NCBI RefSeq assembly: GCF_011759375.1
Contig: NZ_JAARML010000001.1
Span: forward strand, 868,001-932,000
Source of the DNA: Paraflavitalea devenefica
Lineage (GTDB): Bacteria > Bacteroidota > Bacteroidia > Chitinophagales > Chitinophagaceae
Direction: 5' to 3'
Length of the DNA: 64,000 nt
Positions 27,956-36,616 of this stretch are shown piece by piece. The translations under genes and the position numbers were made by a program. The notes beneath the pieces were generated by a model. The model did no database searches, had not been told where the DNA came from, and was given only the letters and a program-made list of their open reading frames with translations. Positions within the stretch are counted from its first letter, which is position 1. The number at the start of each line of letters is the position of its first letter.

Positions 27956-28777
27956 ATGGTCCGTTGGATGATCTGTCTTTTATTGCCAATAATCTTTTTT
28001 GCCTGCTCACCCAATAACGTTACTGTTGATGACAGCCTCAAGAAATACTTCGATGAGCATAAAATAGAGGGCACTTTTGGTTTATTTGACAATGGACAAG
28101 GCAGCTTTACCGTATACAACCTGCCCCGTTTTACCGACAGTGTTTATTTACCGGCTTCTACCTTTAAAATCATCAATTCCCTCATTGGCCTGGAAACCGG
28201 CCAGGTATTGGACAGCAGCACCGTTATTGCCTGGGACAGCATTGAGCGCAGGCGTGCCGAATGCAACAGGAACATGAGTATGTATGATGCCTTCCGTATC
28301 TCCTGCCCACCCTGGTACCAGGAACTGGCACGCCGCATTGGCAAGCCCGTGATGCAGAAATGGCTGGATACCCTGGGTTATGCCCGCCGCTATAGTAAGT
28401 TCACCATTGGCAATAACCTCGATACCTTCTGGCTGGATAATTCGGCCAAAGTAACAGCCGATGAGGAACTGGGTATTGTGAAGAAACTCTATTTCGACCA
28501 GCTTCCTTTTCAGCACCGCTCCCAGCGTATTGTGAAAAACATGATGCTGTGGGAAAAAGACGCCAATTATTCCCTGAGCTATAAAACCGGCTGGGGCTTC
28601 GATGAAAAGAACCATGCTATCGGCTGGATCGTTGGATGGATAGAGGAAAATACCCATCCTTACTTTTTTGTGCTGCAACTGGATTCACCCGACCGCAATT
28701 TTGATATGAAGCCCGCCCGTATTAAGATTTTGAAGGATATATTAAAGCAGTATGGCTTTATGCAAGGCAAGAAATAA
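27956..28777 (+). CDS. Class D (OXA-type) beta-lactamase homologue, lipoprotein
   Basis: 273 residues from the ATG at 27956, which starts a lipoprotein signal (IIFFAC). Ser-x-x-Lys is intact (PASTFKI, Ser68/Lys71), FWLDN contains the Trp near the carboxylated Lys, and SYKTGWG is the KTG motif. The other two OXA motifs are altered: S-x-V is SCP and YGN is YAR. These changes may affect Lys carboxylation or substrate binding, so resistance activity cannot be assumed; a sensory or penicillin-binding role is possible. The fold assignment is strong. Confidence 0.82.
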   Translation: MVRWMICLLLPIIFFACSPNNVTVDDSLKKYFDEHKIEGTFGLFDNGQGSFTVYNLPRFTDSVYLPASTFKIINSLIGLETGQVLDSSTVIAWDSIERRRAECNRNMSMYDAFRISCPPWYQELARRIGKPVMQKWLDTLGYARRYSKFTIGNNLDTFWLDNSAKVTADEELGIVKKLYFDQLPFQHRSQRIVKNMMLWEKDANYSLSYKTGWGFDEKNHAIGWIVGWIEENTHPYFFVLQLDSPDRNFDMKPARIKILKDILKQYGFMQGKK

Positions 28778-28817
28778 TCTGGTTTGATTATTGATTCAAT
28801 ATCCCTAAATTGATCCC

Positions 28818-29819
28818 TTGGACCTTCGTTTTCAACATATTGAATACCTTATTGGGCTGGCAGCCATCCCGCTGGTCATTGCCTTATTCTGGTGGGTATT
28901 GCGCTGGAAGAAAAAGACCGTTAAAAAGATCGGGGATGAGAAGCTGGTACACCAACTGATCAGCAGCTATTCGCCCCAAAACTTCCTGTTCAAATTCTTA
29001 CTGGTAGCCGTATCGCTGGCCGCCATTATTGCGGCAGCCGCCAACCTGCAGCAACCAGGCGCTATGGAACAGGTACAACGCAAAGGCGTAGATATCGTGG
29101 TGGCCATGGATGTAAGCAAGAGCATGCTGGCGGATGACATCAAGCCAAACCGCCTGGAAAGGGCCCGCCAGTTGGTGTATAAACTCATGGACCAGTTACC
29201 GGACGACCGCATTGCGCTGGTATTATTTGCCGGCAGGGCTTACATGCAGATGCCGCTCACTACCGATCACAGCGCCGCCCGCATGTTTGTACAACAGGCC
29301 AGCCCCGATGTAGTGCCTACGCAGGGCACCGTGATCACAGAAGCCCTGCGCATGAGCAATACCGCTTTCAACAGCAAGGAAAGAAAATTCAAGTCCATTA
29401 TACTGATCACCGACGGGGAAGATCATGACCCGGGCTCTGTGCCACTGGCACAGCAAATGGCCAATGATGGCGTAATGATCAATACCATTGGTATCGGATC
29501 GCCGGATGGCGCACCTATTCCCGATCCCGCTACCGGTGATTATAAAAAAGACCAGGCCGGCAATACCGTCATTTCCAAGTTGAATGAAACTGAGTTACAG
29601 CAACTGGCTGCCGCTACAAAAGGCGTATATGTAAGGCTCACAGACATTGATGCTGCTGTAACCGCCATGAAAAAGCAACTGGGCACTATTGAGCAAACCT
29701 CCATGGACGACAGCGCTTTCAAGAACTTTAAGAACTATTTCCCCTGGTTCCTGGGCGCCGCCTTACTGCTGCTGGTATTGGAATTCTTTTATCCTGAACG
29801 TAAATGGAAAACCGCATGA
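28818..29819 (+). CDS. batB: BatB-like von Willebrand factor A membrane protein
   Basis: 333 residues: two N-terminal helices (YLIGLAAIPLVIALFWW and FKFLLVAVSLAAIIAAA), then a VWA domain with MIDAS DVSKS near residue 98, FAGRAYMQMPLTTD, VPTQGTVITEALR and ILITDGEDHD, and a C-terminal helix (FLGAALLLLVLEFF). The only start that keeps the first helix is TTG at 28818. Bat proteins occur with MoxR chaperones in Bacteroidota and are tied to stress or aerotolerance. batC overlaps by 4 bp, but batA, batD and moxR are not adjacent. Confidence 0.87.
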   Translation: MDLRFQHIEYLIGLAAIPLVIALFWWVLRWKKKTVKKIGDEKLVHQLISSYSPQNFLFKFLLVAVSLAAIIAAAANLQQPGAMEQVQRKGVDIVVAMDVSKSMLADDIKPNRLERARQLVYKLMDQLPDDRIALVLFAGRAYMQMPLTTDHSAARMFVQQASPDVVPTQGTVITEALRMSNTAFNSKERKFKSIILITDGEDHDPGSVPLAQQMANDGVMINTIGIGSPDGAPIPDPATGDYKKDQAGNTVISKLNETELQQLAAATKGVYVRLTDIDAAVTAMKKQLGTIEQTSMDDSAFKNFKNYFPWFLGAALLLLVLEFFYPERKWKTA

Positions 29820-30454
29820 GCAAGCACCTCTTCATATTCATAGGGTTGGGAGCTTTTGCTGTTGTTGCGCAGGCGCAAACAGAAAATAAGGCTATCCGCT
29901 CCGGCAATAAGCTGTACAAGGAAGGGAAATATGATAAGGCTTTGCCCGAATATGAAAAGGCAGCTACACAAAACCCGGCCAATCCTGTAAGCCATTATAA
30001 CCTGGGCAATGCACAGTTCCGCAAGGAAGACTTTACAGCATCGGAAAAGAATTTTGACACGGCCGTGAGCACTGCCACTACGAATGAGCTTAAACAAAAA
30101 TCCACCTACAATAAAGGCGTTTCTTTATCCAAACAAAAGAAACTGCAGGAAAGCATTGATGCCTATAAAAAAGCGTTGCGTTTAAACCCGAACGACAAGG
30201 ATACCCGGTACAACCTGGAAAAAGCCTTATCTGAACTGAAAAAACAGAACGAGCAGAAAGAGCAGCAGCAACCCAAACAGAACCAGCAGCAGAAGAAGCA
30301 ACAACAAAAACAACAGCCAAAGCCAAAGCAAACCCTCGATAAGAAAAAAATAGAGCAATTCCTCAAGTCGCTGGAACAGAAGGAGCAGGAAGTACAGCGC
30401 AAAATGCAGCAAAACCGCACCCGCGCCACCACCCAGCCGGAAAAGGATTGGTAA
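29816..30454 (+). CDS. batC: BatC-like TPR protein
   Basis: About 212 residues from the ATG at 29816, overlapping the batB stop (ATGA); an upstream ATG at 29804 would be wasteful. Signal peptide ending AQAQ, then TPR units (GNKLYKEGKYDKALPEYEKA, SHYNLGNAQFRKEDFTASEK, GVSLSKQKKLQESIDAYKKAL). A long Gln/Lys-rich linker (about 145-170) and a coiled KKKIEQFLKSLEQKEQEVQRKM segment follow. The tail ends KDW, as BatC proteins often do. It probably scaffolds the VWA complex in the periplasm. Confidence 0.8.
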   Translation: MSKHLFIFIGLGAFAVVAQAQTENKAIRSGNKLYKEGKYDKALPEYEKAATQNPANPVSHYNLGNAQFRKEDFTASEKNFDTAVSTATTNELKQKSTYNKGVSLSKQKKLQESIDAYKKALRLNPNDKDTRYNLEKALSELKKQNEQKEQQQPKQNQQQKKQQQKQQPKPKQTLDKKKIEQFLKSLEQKEQEVQRKMQQNRTRATTQPEKDW

Positions 30455-30459
30455 AGAGG

Positions 30460-30480
30460 AGCTTTTAGCTATTGGCTGCC
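30460..30480. repeat. Heptamer repeat (AGCTATT type), left of Fic gene
   Basis: Three 7-bp units AGCTTTT, AGCTATT, GGCTGCC. The 12-mer AGCTATTGGCTG (30467-30478) recurs exactly at 31772-31783 on the other side of the Fic gene, and the inverted form of the array lies at 31813-31840. Confidence 0.55.
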
Positions 30481-30496
30481 CGCAATGCCTTTTGTT

Positions 30497-30594
30497 TGCG
30501 GAGATTAGCTCCTTTATTCTCCGCACTTTCTGCGGACTTTTGATTGGTCTTGCGGAGATTAATACTATATTTACCGCATATTATGCGGAGATTA
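30497..30594. promoter_or_regulatory. Repeated operator-like boxes before fic
   Basis: TGCGGAGATTA occurs three times in the same orientation (30497-30507, 30551-30561, 30584-30594). The spacing is 54 and 33 bp, near whole helical turns. Two inverted pairs are built in: TCCGCA-N5-TGCGGA (30520-30536) and CCGCAT-N3-ATGCGG (30574-30588). The third box ends 5 bp before the fic start codon. The Fic protein carries a C-terminal winged helix, so autoregulation at these boxes is plausible (inference). Confidence 0.65.
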
Positions 30595-30599
30595 AGTCT

Positions 30600-31709
30600 A
30601 TGTATATCCATCAATTAGATAAATGGCCTGATTTTCAGTGGGAAAAAGAAAAAGTCTCACGGCTTTTATTAGGAGTCCGTTACCGGCAAGGTAAACTGAT
30701 AGGCCGGATGGAGGGCATGGGTTTTAATTTACAAGCAGAAGCCACCTTACAAACCCTCACCTTAGACGTTTTGAAATCCAGCGAAATTGAAGGAGAAATC
30801 CTCAATCCCGATCAGGTACGATCATCCATTGCCCAGCGCCTGGGGATGAATATTGCCGGATTGATACCAGCCGACAGACATGTTGAAGGTGTTGTTGAAA
30901 TGATGTTGGATGCAACACAACATTACGATAAGCCATTGACCGATGACCGGCTGTTTGGCTGGCATGCGGCGTTATTCCCGGCTGGGAGAAGCAGCATATT
31001 CAAAATTGTCGTTGGCGCATGGCGAATCAACGACAAAAAAGATCCGATGCAAGTTGTATCAGGCCCGGCAGGCCGGGAAACAGTCCACTTTCAAGCACCG
31101 GATTCCGAATTGGTTGGTAGTGAAATGCAAAAGTTTCTTGACTGGTTCAATTCAAACATTGACCTTGACCCTATTCTCAAAGCTGCCGTTGCCCACTTGT
31201 GGTTTGTAACAATTCACCCTTTTGCCGATGGTAACGGGCGGATTGCCCGCGCAATTACAGATATGCAACTGGCAAGGGCAGATCAAACCTCACAACGCTT
31301 TTACAGCATGTCCGCACAAATCAGGAACGAACGCAAAACCTATTACGATATGCTGGAAAATACACAGAAAGGCACTTTGGACATTACCGAATGGCTTATG
31401 TGGTTCGTGAATTGCCTTGATCGCGCGTTGAGCGCAACAGATGAAACATTGGCAAAGGTTATCCGCAGGGCCAAACTTTGGGAAGATCTCAAAACCTATT
31501 CTCTGAATGACAGGCAGCAAAAAATACTGAATGCATTAATTGATGGTTTTGAGGGGAAACTCACCTCTACCAAATGGGCGAAAATGACTAAAGCATCACA
31601 GGATACTGCTTCCAGGGATATACAAGACCTGATTGAGAAAGGAATCTTGGTTAAGGAAGATGCCGGGGGACGTAGCACAAGCTATGCACTAAATATAGAG
31701 AATGTCTGA
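30600..31709 (+). CDS. Fic-family AMPylase with C-terminal winged-helix domain
   Basis: 369 residues from the ATG at 30600, chosen because upstream sequence is repeated operator boxes. The N-terminal Fic-N region holds an inhibitory-helix type motif SSEIEGE near residue 63. The catalytic motif HPFADGNGRIAR is complete. The C terminus (LTSTKWAKMTKASQDTASRDIQDLIEKGIL) is a winged HTH as in DNA-binding Fic regulators. It likely AMPylates a protein target, with self-inhibition in cis. The gene is flanked by related heptamer repeats, suggesting an inserted module. Confidence 0.9.
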   Translation: MYIHQLDKWPDFQWEKEKVSRLLLGVRYRQGKLIGRMEGMGFNLQAEATLQTLTLDVLKSSEIEGEILNPDQVRSSIAQRLGMNIAGLIPADRHVEGVVEMMLDATQHYDKPLTDDRLFGWHAALFPAGRSSIFKIVVGAWRINDKKDPMQVVSGPAGRETVHFQAPDSELVGSEMQKFLDWFNSNIDLDPILKAAVAHLWFVTIHPFADGNGRIARAITDMQLARADQTSQRFYSMSAQIRNERKTYYDMLENTQKGTLDITEWLMWFVNCLDRALSATDETLAKVIRRAKLWEDLKTYSLNDRQQKILNALIDGFEGKLTSTKWAKMTKASQDTASRDIQDLIEKGILVKEDAGGRSTSYALNIENV

Positions 31710-31771
31710 TCGGCTATTATTTAAAGCGTCTTCTCAACCTGATTGGGTATCCTTTCCAGGTAACTCCGGAA

Positions 31772-31840
31772 AGCTATTGGCTGAATTCCAATCAAATAGT
31801 GATTGTTTCTTTGCTAAAAGCTAATAGCTAACACCTAACA
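31772..31840. repeat. Heptamer repeats right of the Fic gene
   Basis: AGCTATT-GGCTGAA at 31772-31785 repeats the left-flank 12-mer. GCTAAAA, GCTAATA, GCTAACA and CCTAACA (31813-31840) form four head-to-tail heptamers whose reverse complement matches the left-flank units at 30460-30473. Confidence 0.6.
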
Positions 31841-31849
31841 GCTTCTTTG

Positions 31850-31857
31850 TACCTTTG
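31850..31857 (+). promoter_or_regulatory. Putative -7 box for ispG
   Basis: TACCTTTG matches the Bacteroidota TAnnTTTG element and lies 20 bp before the ispG start codon. A clear -33 TTTG is not in the expected place. Confidence 0.4.
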
Positions 31858-31877
31858 CCACTCAATTACATTAGAAC

Positions 31878-33896
31878 ATGCAGCTTTACTGCGAATCATT
31901 GACAGAATATAAGCGACTCCCGACCCGTGAAGTAAAGATCGGCCACCTGTTGCTCGGTAATTTTCATCCTATCCGCGTACAAACAATGACAACCACCGAT
32001 ACGATGAATACCATCGCTACCGTGGAACAATCCATTCGCTGTATTGAAGCGGGCGCCGAACTGGTGCGCATCACTGCTCCCAGTAAAAAAGAAGCAGAAA
32101 ATCTCCTCCACATAAAAAATGAACTGCATAAAAGAGGATACCATACTCCCCTGGTAGCTGATATCCACTTTACGCCCAATGCCGCCGAGATCGCCGCCCG
32201 CATCATAGAAAAGGTGCGTGTGAATCCCGGCAATTATGTAGACAAGAAGAAATTTGAGCAGATTGACTATACCGATGCGGAATATGCAGAAGAAATAGAA
32301 CGCATCCGGGAAAGGTTCACGCCCCTGGTAAAGATCTGTAAGGAATATGGAACAGCCATGCGCATTGGCACCAACCATGGCTCACTCAGCGACCGTATCA
32401 TGAGCCGCTATGGCGATACTCCTATTGGCATGGTGGAGAGTGCGATGGAATTCCTGCGCATTGCCCGCGATGAACAGTACCACCAGATCATCCTGAGCAT
32501 GAAAGCCAGTAATCCGCAGGTAATGGTACAGGCGTATCGCCTGCTGGTACAAAACATGATGGCAGAGTTTAATGAATGTTATCCCCTGCACCTGGGCGTT
32601 ACCGAAGCAGGAGATGGGGAAGACGGACGTATCAAATCGGCCATCGGCATCGGTACTTTGCTGGAAGATGGCATTGGCGACACCATCCGGGTATCACTCA
32701 CAGAAGACCCTGAGTTTGAAATACCGGTATGTAAGGACCTGCTGAAAAGATACGAACCGGCAACCAGTCCGAAAGGACTCCTTCGGAGCAATCAACCATC
32801 AACAGTTCCCTCTACTGAAAAGATCACGTATAACCCATTTGCATACCAAAGAAGGGAAACCTTTGCCGTAGATAATATAGGAGCCAGGCATGTACCGGTA
32901 GTGATTGCCGACCTGAGCAAGCTGGAGGCCATTACCCCCGAAAGTCTGCAGAGCGTGGGTTACCTATATGATGAGCCTTCTGATAAATGGAATATCAGTG
33001 ATGCAGCGGCAGACTATATTTTTACCGGTAATAAAATGGTTCCCTTTGCCTTACCCGGCACCTTGAAAGTGATCACCTATCCCGCCACCTGGGAGGAAGC
33101 CACTGATAAAGCCAAATACTTCCCCATTTTTGGCGACAGCGGTTATGCAGCAGCTACCGGCAAAAGCGATCACCTGAACTTTGTAATGGTGGATTGTTTT
33201 AATGATGCAACCGCTGTTAACAATTACACTTACCTCGATGTACTGGCCAATGATCCTACAGTAGTGCTCTGCCTCAGCAGCACCAATCAAAATGCCATGC
33301 AATCGGTTCGCCGCATGATGATGGAACTGCAAGCCCGGAAGATCAAAAACCCGGTAGTGCTGATTACGGACAGCAATTGGCAAACACCCGATGAACACCT
33401 CATCCACTTTGCTACCGAAACCGGCGCCTTATTACTGGAAGGTTTTGGCGATGGTATCTGCCTGGGTTATGGCAGTAAAGCGCAAATGGAAAATATACAG
33501 GTTACCGGCAGGACCTATCTGCCTATGAAGGACCTTTACCAGTTCACCAACAATACCGCGTTCTCTATTCTACAGGCTACCCGTACCAGGATCTCTAAAA
33601 CAGAGTACATTTCCTGTCCTTCCTGTGGCCGCACGTTATTCGACCTGCAGGAAACAACCGCTAAGATCCGCTCGGTTACCAATCACCTCAAAGGTGTTAA
33701 GATCGCCATTATGGGTTGCATTGTGAATGGCCCCGGTGAAATGGCCGATGCCGATTTTGGTTACGTAGGCAGCGGACCAGGAAAGATCACCTTGTATAAA
33801 GGAAAAGAAGTGGTGAAAAGAAATGTAGACAGTAATATCGCTGTGGAAGAACTGATCAACCTGCTGAAAGATAATGAAGCATGGGTAGAGCCATAA
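31878..33896 (+). CDS. ispG: 4-hydroxy-3-methylbut-2-enyl diphosphate synthase (IspG), long form
   Basis: 672 residues, the long three-domain form known in Bacteroidota, Chlamydiae and plants (the E. coli form is about 370). The N-terminal TIM barrel has PIRVQTMTTTDTMNT, RITAPSKKEAENL and MRIGTNHGSL. The C-terminal Fe-S domain has CPSCGRTLFDLQE and MGCIVNGPGEMADADFGYVG, giving the three 4Fe-4S Cys ligands. It converts MEcPP to HMBPP in the MEP isoprenoid pathway. The link before the inserted domain (about 295-315) is low-complexity. Confidence 0.96.
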   Translation: MQLYCESLTEYKRLPTREVKIGHLLLGNFHPIRVQTMTTTDTMNTIATVEQSIRCIEAGAELVRITAPSKKEAENLLHIKNELHKRGYHTPLVADIHFTPNAAEIAARIIEKVRVNPGNYVDKKKFEQIDYTDAEYAEEIERIRERFTPLVKICKEYGTAMRIGTNHGSLSDRIMSRYGDTPIGMVESAMEFLRIARDEQYHQIILSMKASNPQVMVQAYRLLVQNMMAEFNECYPLHLGVTEAGDGEDGRIKSAIGIGTLLEDGIGDTIRVSLTEDPEFEIPVCKDLLKRYEPATSPKGLLRSNQPSTVPSTEKITYNPFAYQRRETFAVDNIGARHVPVVIADLSKLEAITPESLQSVGYLYDEPSDKWNISDAAADYIFTGNKMVPFALPGTLKVITYPATWEEATDKAKYFPIFGDSGYAAATGKSDHLNFVMVDCFNDATAVNNYTYLDVLANDPTVVLCLSSTNQNAMQSVRRMMMELQARKIKNPVVLITDSNWQTPDEHLIHFATETGALLLEGFGDGICLGYGSKAQMENIQVTGRTYLPMKDLYQFTNNTAFSILQATRTRISKTEYISCPSCGRTLFDLQETTAKIRSVTNHLKGVKIAIMGCIVNGPGEMADADFGYVGSGPGKITLYKGKEVVKRNVDSNIAVEELINLLKDNEAWVEP

Positions 33897-33916
33897 ACCA
33901 AAAACAATAAATTGCC

Positions 33917-34864
33917 TTGAATCGTATAGACCGACTGCACGCCATCCTTACGCACCTGCAAAGTAAGAGGCTGGTTACTGCCCAGGAAATTGCAGACCGC
34001 TTCAACATCAGTCTGCGTACTGTATATCGGGATGTAAAAGCTCTTGATGAAAGCGGCGTACCGGTTATTGGCGAAGCCGGCAGTGGCTATACCATCATGG
34101 AAGGTTACCGCCTTCCCCCCGTCATGTTTACCCAGGAAGAAGCCGCCGCTTTATTGCTGGGCGGCAAACTGGCGGCCCACATGACAGATGACTCTGTTAA
34201 AAAACACTTTGAAACAGCCCTCTTCAAGATCAAGGCCGTATTGCGCAGTACCGATAAAGACCAGATGGACATCCTGGCCGATCATATTGAAATACTGCGT
34301 TCCCGTGTACCCGAAGAAGAAACTCCCAGCCAGCACCTCACCGCCTTGCAAAAAGCCATCGCCGATAAGCGGGCTATTTTCATCCTCTATTATTCCAACT
34401 ATAATGAGCAGGTGAGCGAGCGTGTTATCGAACCCATCGGCTTATGCCACTACAGCGCCAACTGGCACCTCATTGGCTGGTGCCGCTTACGGAATGGTTA
34501 CCGCGATTTCCGGGTAAGCCGTATTAAACGGCTGCAGATAAAGGATGAACAATTTGACATTGATGCGCACCCTTCCTTAAAAGAATATATCGAAACCATG
34601 ACCCATGAATCGGACCTGCAGGAAGTGGTGGTCCGTTTTGATAAAGACGTGGTAAAATACCTCGGCAGCCAGAAATACTGGCACGGCTTCGTACGGGAAG
34701 AGGAAGAAGCCGGTTTTGTGCGTATGCACTTTGTAACTTCCTCGCTCAATGGCTTTGGCCGCTGGCTGCTCATGTATACCAATACCGTCAGGGTCGAATC
34801 CCCTGCCTCCCTCCAAACCATGATGCAGCAGTTCTGCGCCGAAATGAAGGACCATTATCAATAA
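33917..34864 (+). CDS. HTH/WYL-domain transcriptional regulator (YafY-like)
   Basis: 315 residues starting at TTG 33917; MNRIDRLHAILTHLQ is the usual N terminus of this family and no ATG fits it. The winged helix (VTAQEIADRFNISLRTVYRDVKALDESGVPV) is followed by a WYL domain with IEPIGLCHYSANWHLIGWCRLRNGYRDFRVSRI. WYL domains sense ligands or nucleic acid. The neighbour 66 bp downstream is a GyrI-like ligand-binding protein, a frequent partner, so the regulator probably controls it. Confidence 0.9.
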   Translation: MNRIDRLHAILTHLQSKRLVTAQEIADRFNISLRTVYRDVKALDESGVPVIGEAGSGYTIMEGYRLPPVMFTQEEAAALLLGGKLAAHMTDDSVKKHFETALFKIKAVLRSTDKDQMDILADHIEILRSRVPEEETPSQHLTALQKAIADKRAIFILYYSNYNEQVSERVIEPIGLCHYSANWHLIGWCRLRNGYRDFRVSRIKRLQIKDEQFDIDAHPSLKEYIETMTHESDLQEVVVRFDKDVVKYLGSQKYWHGFVREEEEAGFVRMHFVTSSLNGFGRWLLMYTNTVRVESPASLQTMMQQFCAEMKDHYQ

Positions 34865-34930
34865 TTTTTCCCTACTGACATAGGGCTGTCACTACCCGAT
34901 AGTTGCTTTGTATAAACAAATCAACCTCTT

Positions 34931-35380
34931 ATGTATGTCAAAACACATCCCCCGGTCACCATTCTGTATAGCCGGCATCAGACCACGATACCACAATTAA
35001 GCCAGTTCGTAGGAAACGTTGTAAAGGAGCTATATGCGGAAGCTGTTCAGCACAATGTACTCATCAGCGGCGCCCCCATCTGGATCTATCATGGCGCCGA
35101 TGGCAAGCCGGATACCGTTTTCACGCTCGATATTGCCATTCCCATCCAGGGGCATCTTGAATCTTCCCGCTTCGCTATCAAACAATTACAACCTTTTAAG
35201 GCAGTGACCCATACCCACGAAGGCACCTGGAGCTCCCTGACCAACACCTACCAGGAGATCATGCAGCATATTGACGCCAATAAAATACCCATGAATGAGG
35301 AATGCAGGGAAGTGTACCTCAATATTGACTTTCAGCAGCCGGAATACAATGTGACCCAGGTACAAATGGGCGTGCTCTAA
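34931..35380 (+). CDS. GyrI-like small-molecule-binding domain protein
   Basis: 149 residues with the SOUL/GyrI fold pattern: PVTILYSRHQTTIPQLSQFVGNVVKELY, PIWIYHGAD, DIAIPI, HEGTWSSLTNTYQEIMQHI and CREVYLNID. These domains bind or hydrolyse toxic small molecules, or sense drugs when fused to regulators. It follows the WYL regulator in the same direction; DNA-binding parts are absent. It is convergent with galK. Confidence 0.82.
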   Translation: MYVKTHPPVTILYSRHQTTIPQLSQFVGNVVKELYAEAVQHNVLISGAPIWIYHGADGKPDTVFTLDIAIPIQGHLESSRFAIKQLQPFKAVTHTHEGTWSSLTNTYQEIMQHIDANKIPMNEECREVYLNIDFQQPEYNVTQVQMGVL

Positions 35381-35399
35381 ATATGTTAACGATAGCTAT

Positions 35400-35425
35400 G
35401 AAAAAAGGGAGCTTAACCGCTCCCT
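35400..35425 (-). terminator. Rho-independent terminator of galK
   Basis: GGGAGC (35407-35412) pairs with GCTCCC (35419-35424), loop of 6. On the minus strand the stem is followed by a six-T run (35401-35406). It lies just after the galK stop. Confidence 0.88.
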
Positions 35426-35429
35426 CTTC

Positions 35430-36575
35430 TTATATCGCTTTAGCGCCGTCTTCAATCTGTGTTACATACACATGCGGCACCACTTTGAACAACTGGTTGA
35501 AGGACTGCTGTATCTTATTGGTAAAATCGGTTACAGCTTCACTCTTTACAATATTGATGGTGCAGCCGCCGAAGCCGCCACCCATCATCCGTGAGCCAGC
35601 TACTCCTTCAATAAAACCGGCACGCTCGGCCAGGAAGTCCAGCTCCGTACAACTTACACTGTATTGTTTGCTGAGGCCCTGGTGCGTGGCATTCATCATC
35701 TGGCCAAAAGTGGTCAGGTCGCCTTTTTGTAAAGCAGCACAACCTTTTGTCAGGCGCTCCTTTTCACTCACCACATACCAGCAGCGGTCATACACAATAG
35801 CAGGCAGTTCCTGTTTATGTAAGCTCAATACCTCTATGCTCACATCACGCAGAGAATTGATGTCCGGGTAATGCTTTTTAAGGATGGCCACGCCTTCTTC
35901 ACATTGCTGCCTCCGTACATTGTATTCAGAGCCTGCCAGTGAATGGCTTACCATGCTATTTACCAATACGATCTTATAATCCGGGAAATCGAACGGGATA
36001 TATTCATACTCCAGGCTGCGGCAGTCCAGTTTCATTACATGCCCTTTCTTACCGTGCAGGCTGGCAAACTGATCCATAATACCGCACTTCACACCCACAA
36101 AAGTGTGCTCTGTTTTTTGTCCGATAAAAGCCAGGTCCATCCGGCTGAAGCCGAGGCCAAATATTTCATTCAAGGCAAACCCATAGGCTGAGGTCAGGGC
36201 GGCGGAAGAGCTCATACCGGCTCCCACGGGCACATCACCATCAATGATCACATCCACCCCACGGATGGTTTTCCCCCGGTCCTGGATATGATATGTTACC
36301 CCCAGTAAATAATTCACCCAGCCATCCACCGGCTGTATGCCTTCGAGGGAAAAGGAATGGGTTTCATTAAACTGGTTGGCATATACATGAATAGTACCTG
36401 AATTATTCTCTGCCATCGCCACATACATCTTTTTGTCTACTGCGGCAGGCAATACAAAACCTTCATTATAATCTGTATGCTCTCCTATCAGGTTCACACG
36501 GCCCGGAGCGGCAATAATCATCGGGTTCTTATTATATCTCTCCTGGAATTGCCGGCGTAATTGTTCTGCGACCAT
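35430..36575 (-). CDS. galK: Galactokinase
   Basis: 381 residues with GHMP-kinase motifs. The signature PGRVNLIGEHTDYNEGFVLPAA starts near residue 25 (sugar binding, seen in parts), GAGMSSSAA is the ATP-binding loop, and GSRMMGGGFGGC the third GHMP motif. It phosphorylates galactose at C1 in the Leloir pathway. It is divergent from galM with only 41 bp between starts, so they share a control region. Confidence 0.96.
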   Translation of the reverse strand: MVAEQLRRQFQERYNKNPMIIAAPGRVNLIGEHTDYNEGFVLPAAVDKKMYVAMAENNSGTIHVYANQFNETHSFSLEGIQPVDGWVNYLLGVTYHIQDRGKTIRGVDVIIDGDVPVGAGMSSSAALTSAYGFALNEIFGLGFSRMDLAFIGQKTEHTFVGVKCGIMDQFASLHGKKGHVMKLDCRSLEYEYIPFDFPDYKIVLVNSMVSHSLAGSEYNVRRQQCEEGVAILKKHYPDINSLRDVSIEVLSLHKQELPAIVYDRCWYVVSEKERLTKGCAALQKGDLTTFGQMMNATHQGLSKQYSVSCTELDFLAERAGFIEGVAGSRMMGGGFGGCTINIVKSEAVTDFTNKIQQSFNQLFKVVPHVYVTQIEDGAKAI

Positions 36576-36616
36576 ATCTACAAAAAAATTAATTTTAGTT
36601 TTCTATTAACTGGAGT

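Noticed and set aside
30467..31783. 12-bp direct repeats around fic as target-site duplication of a transposon
   Set aside because: No transposase or terminal inverted repeats; the repeats belong to a heptamer family seen elsewhere.
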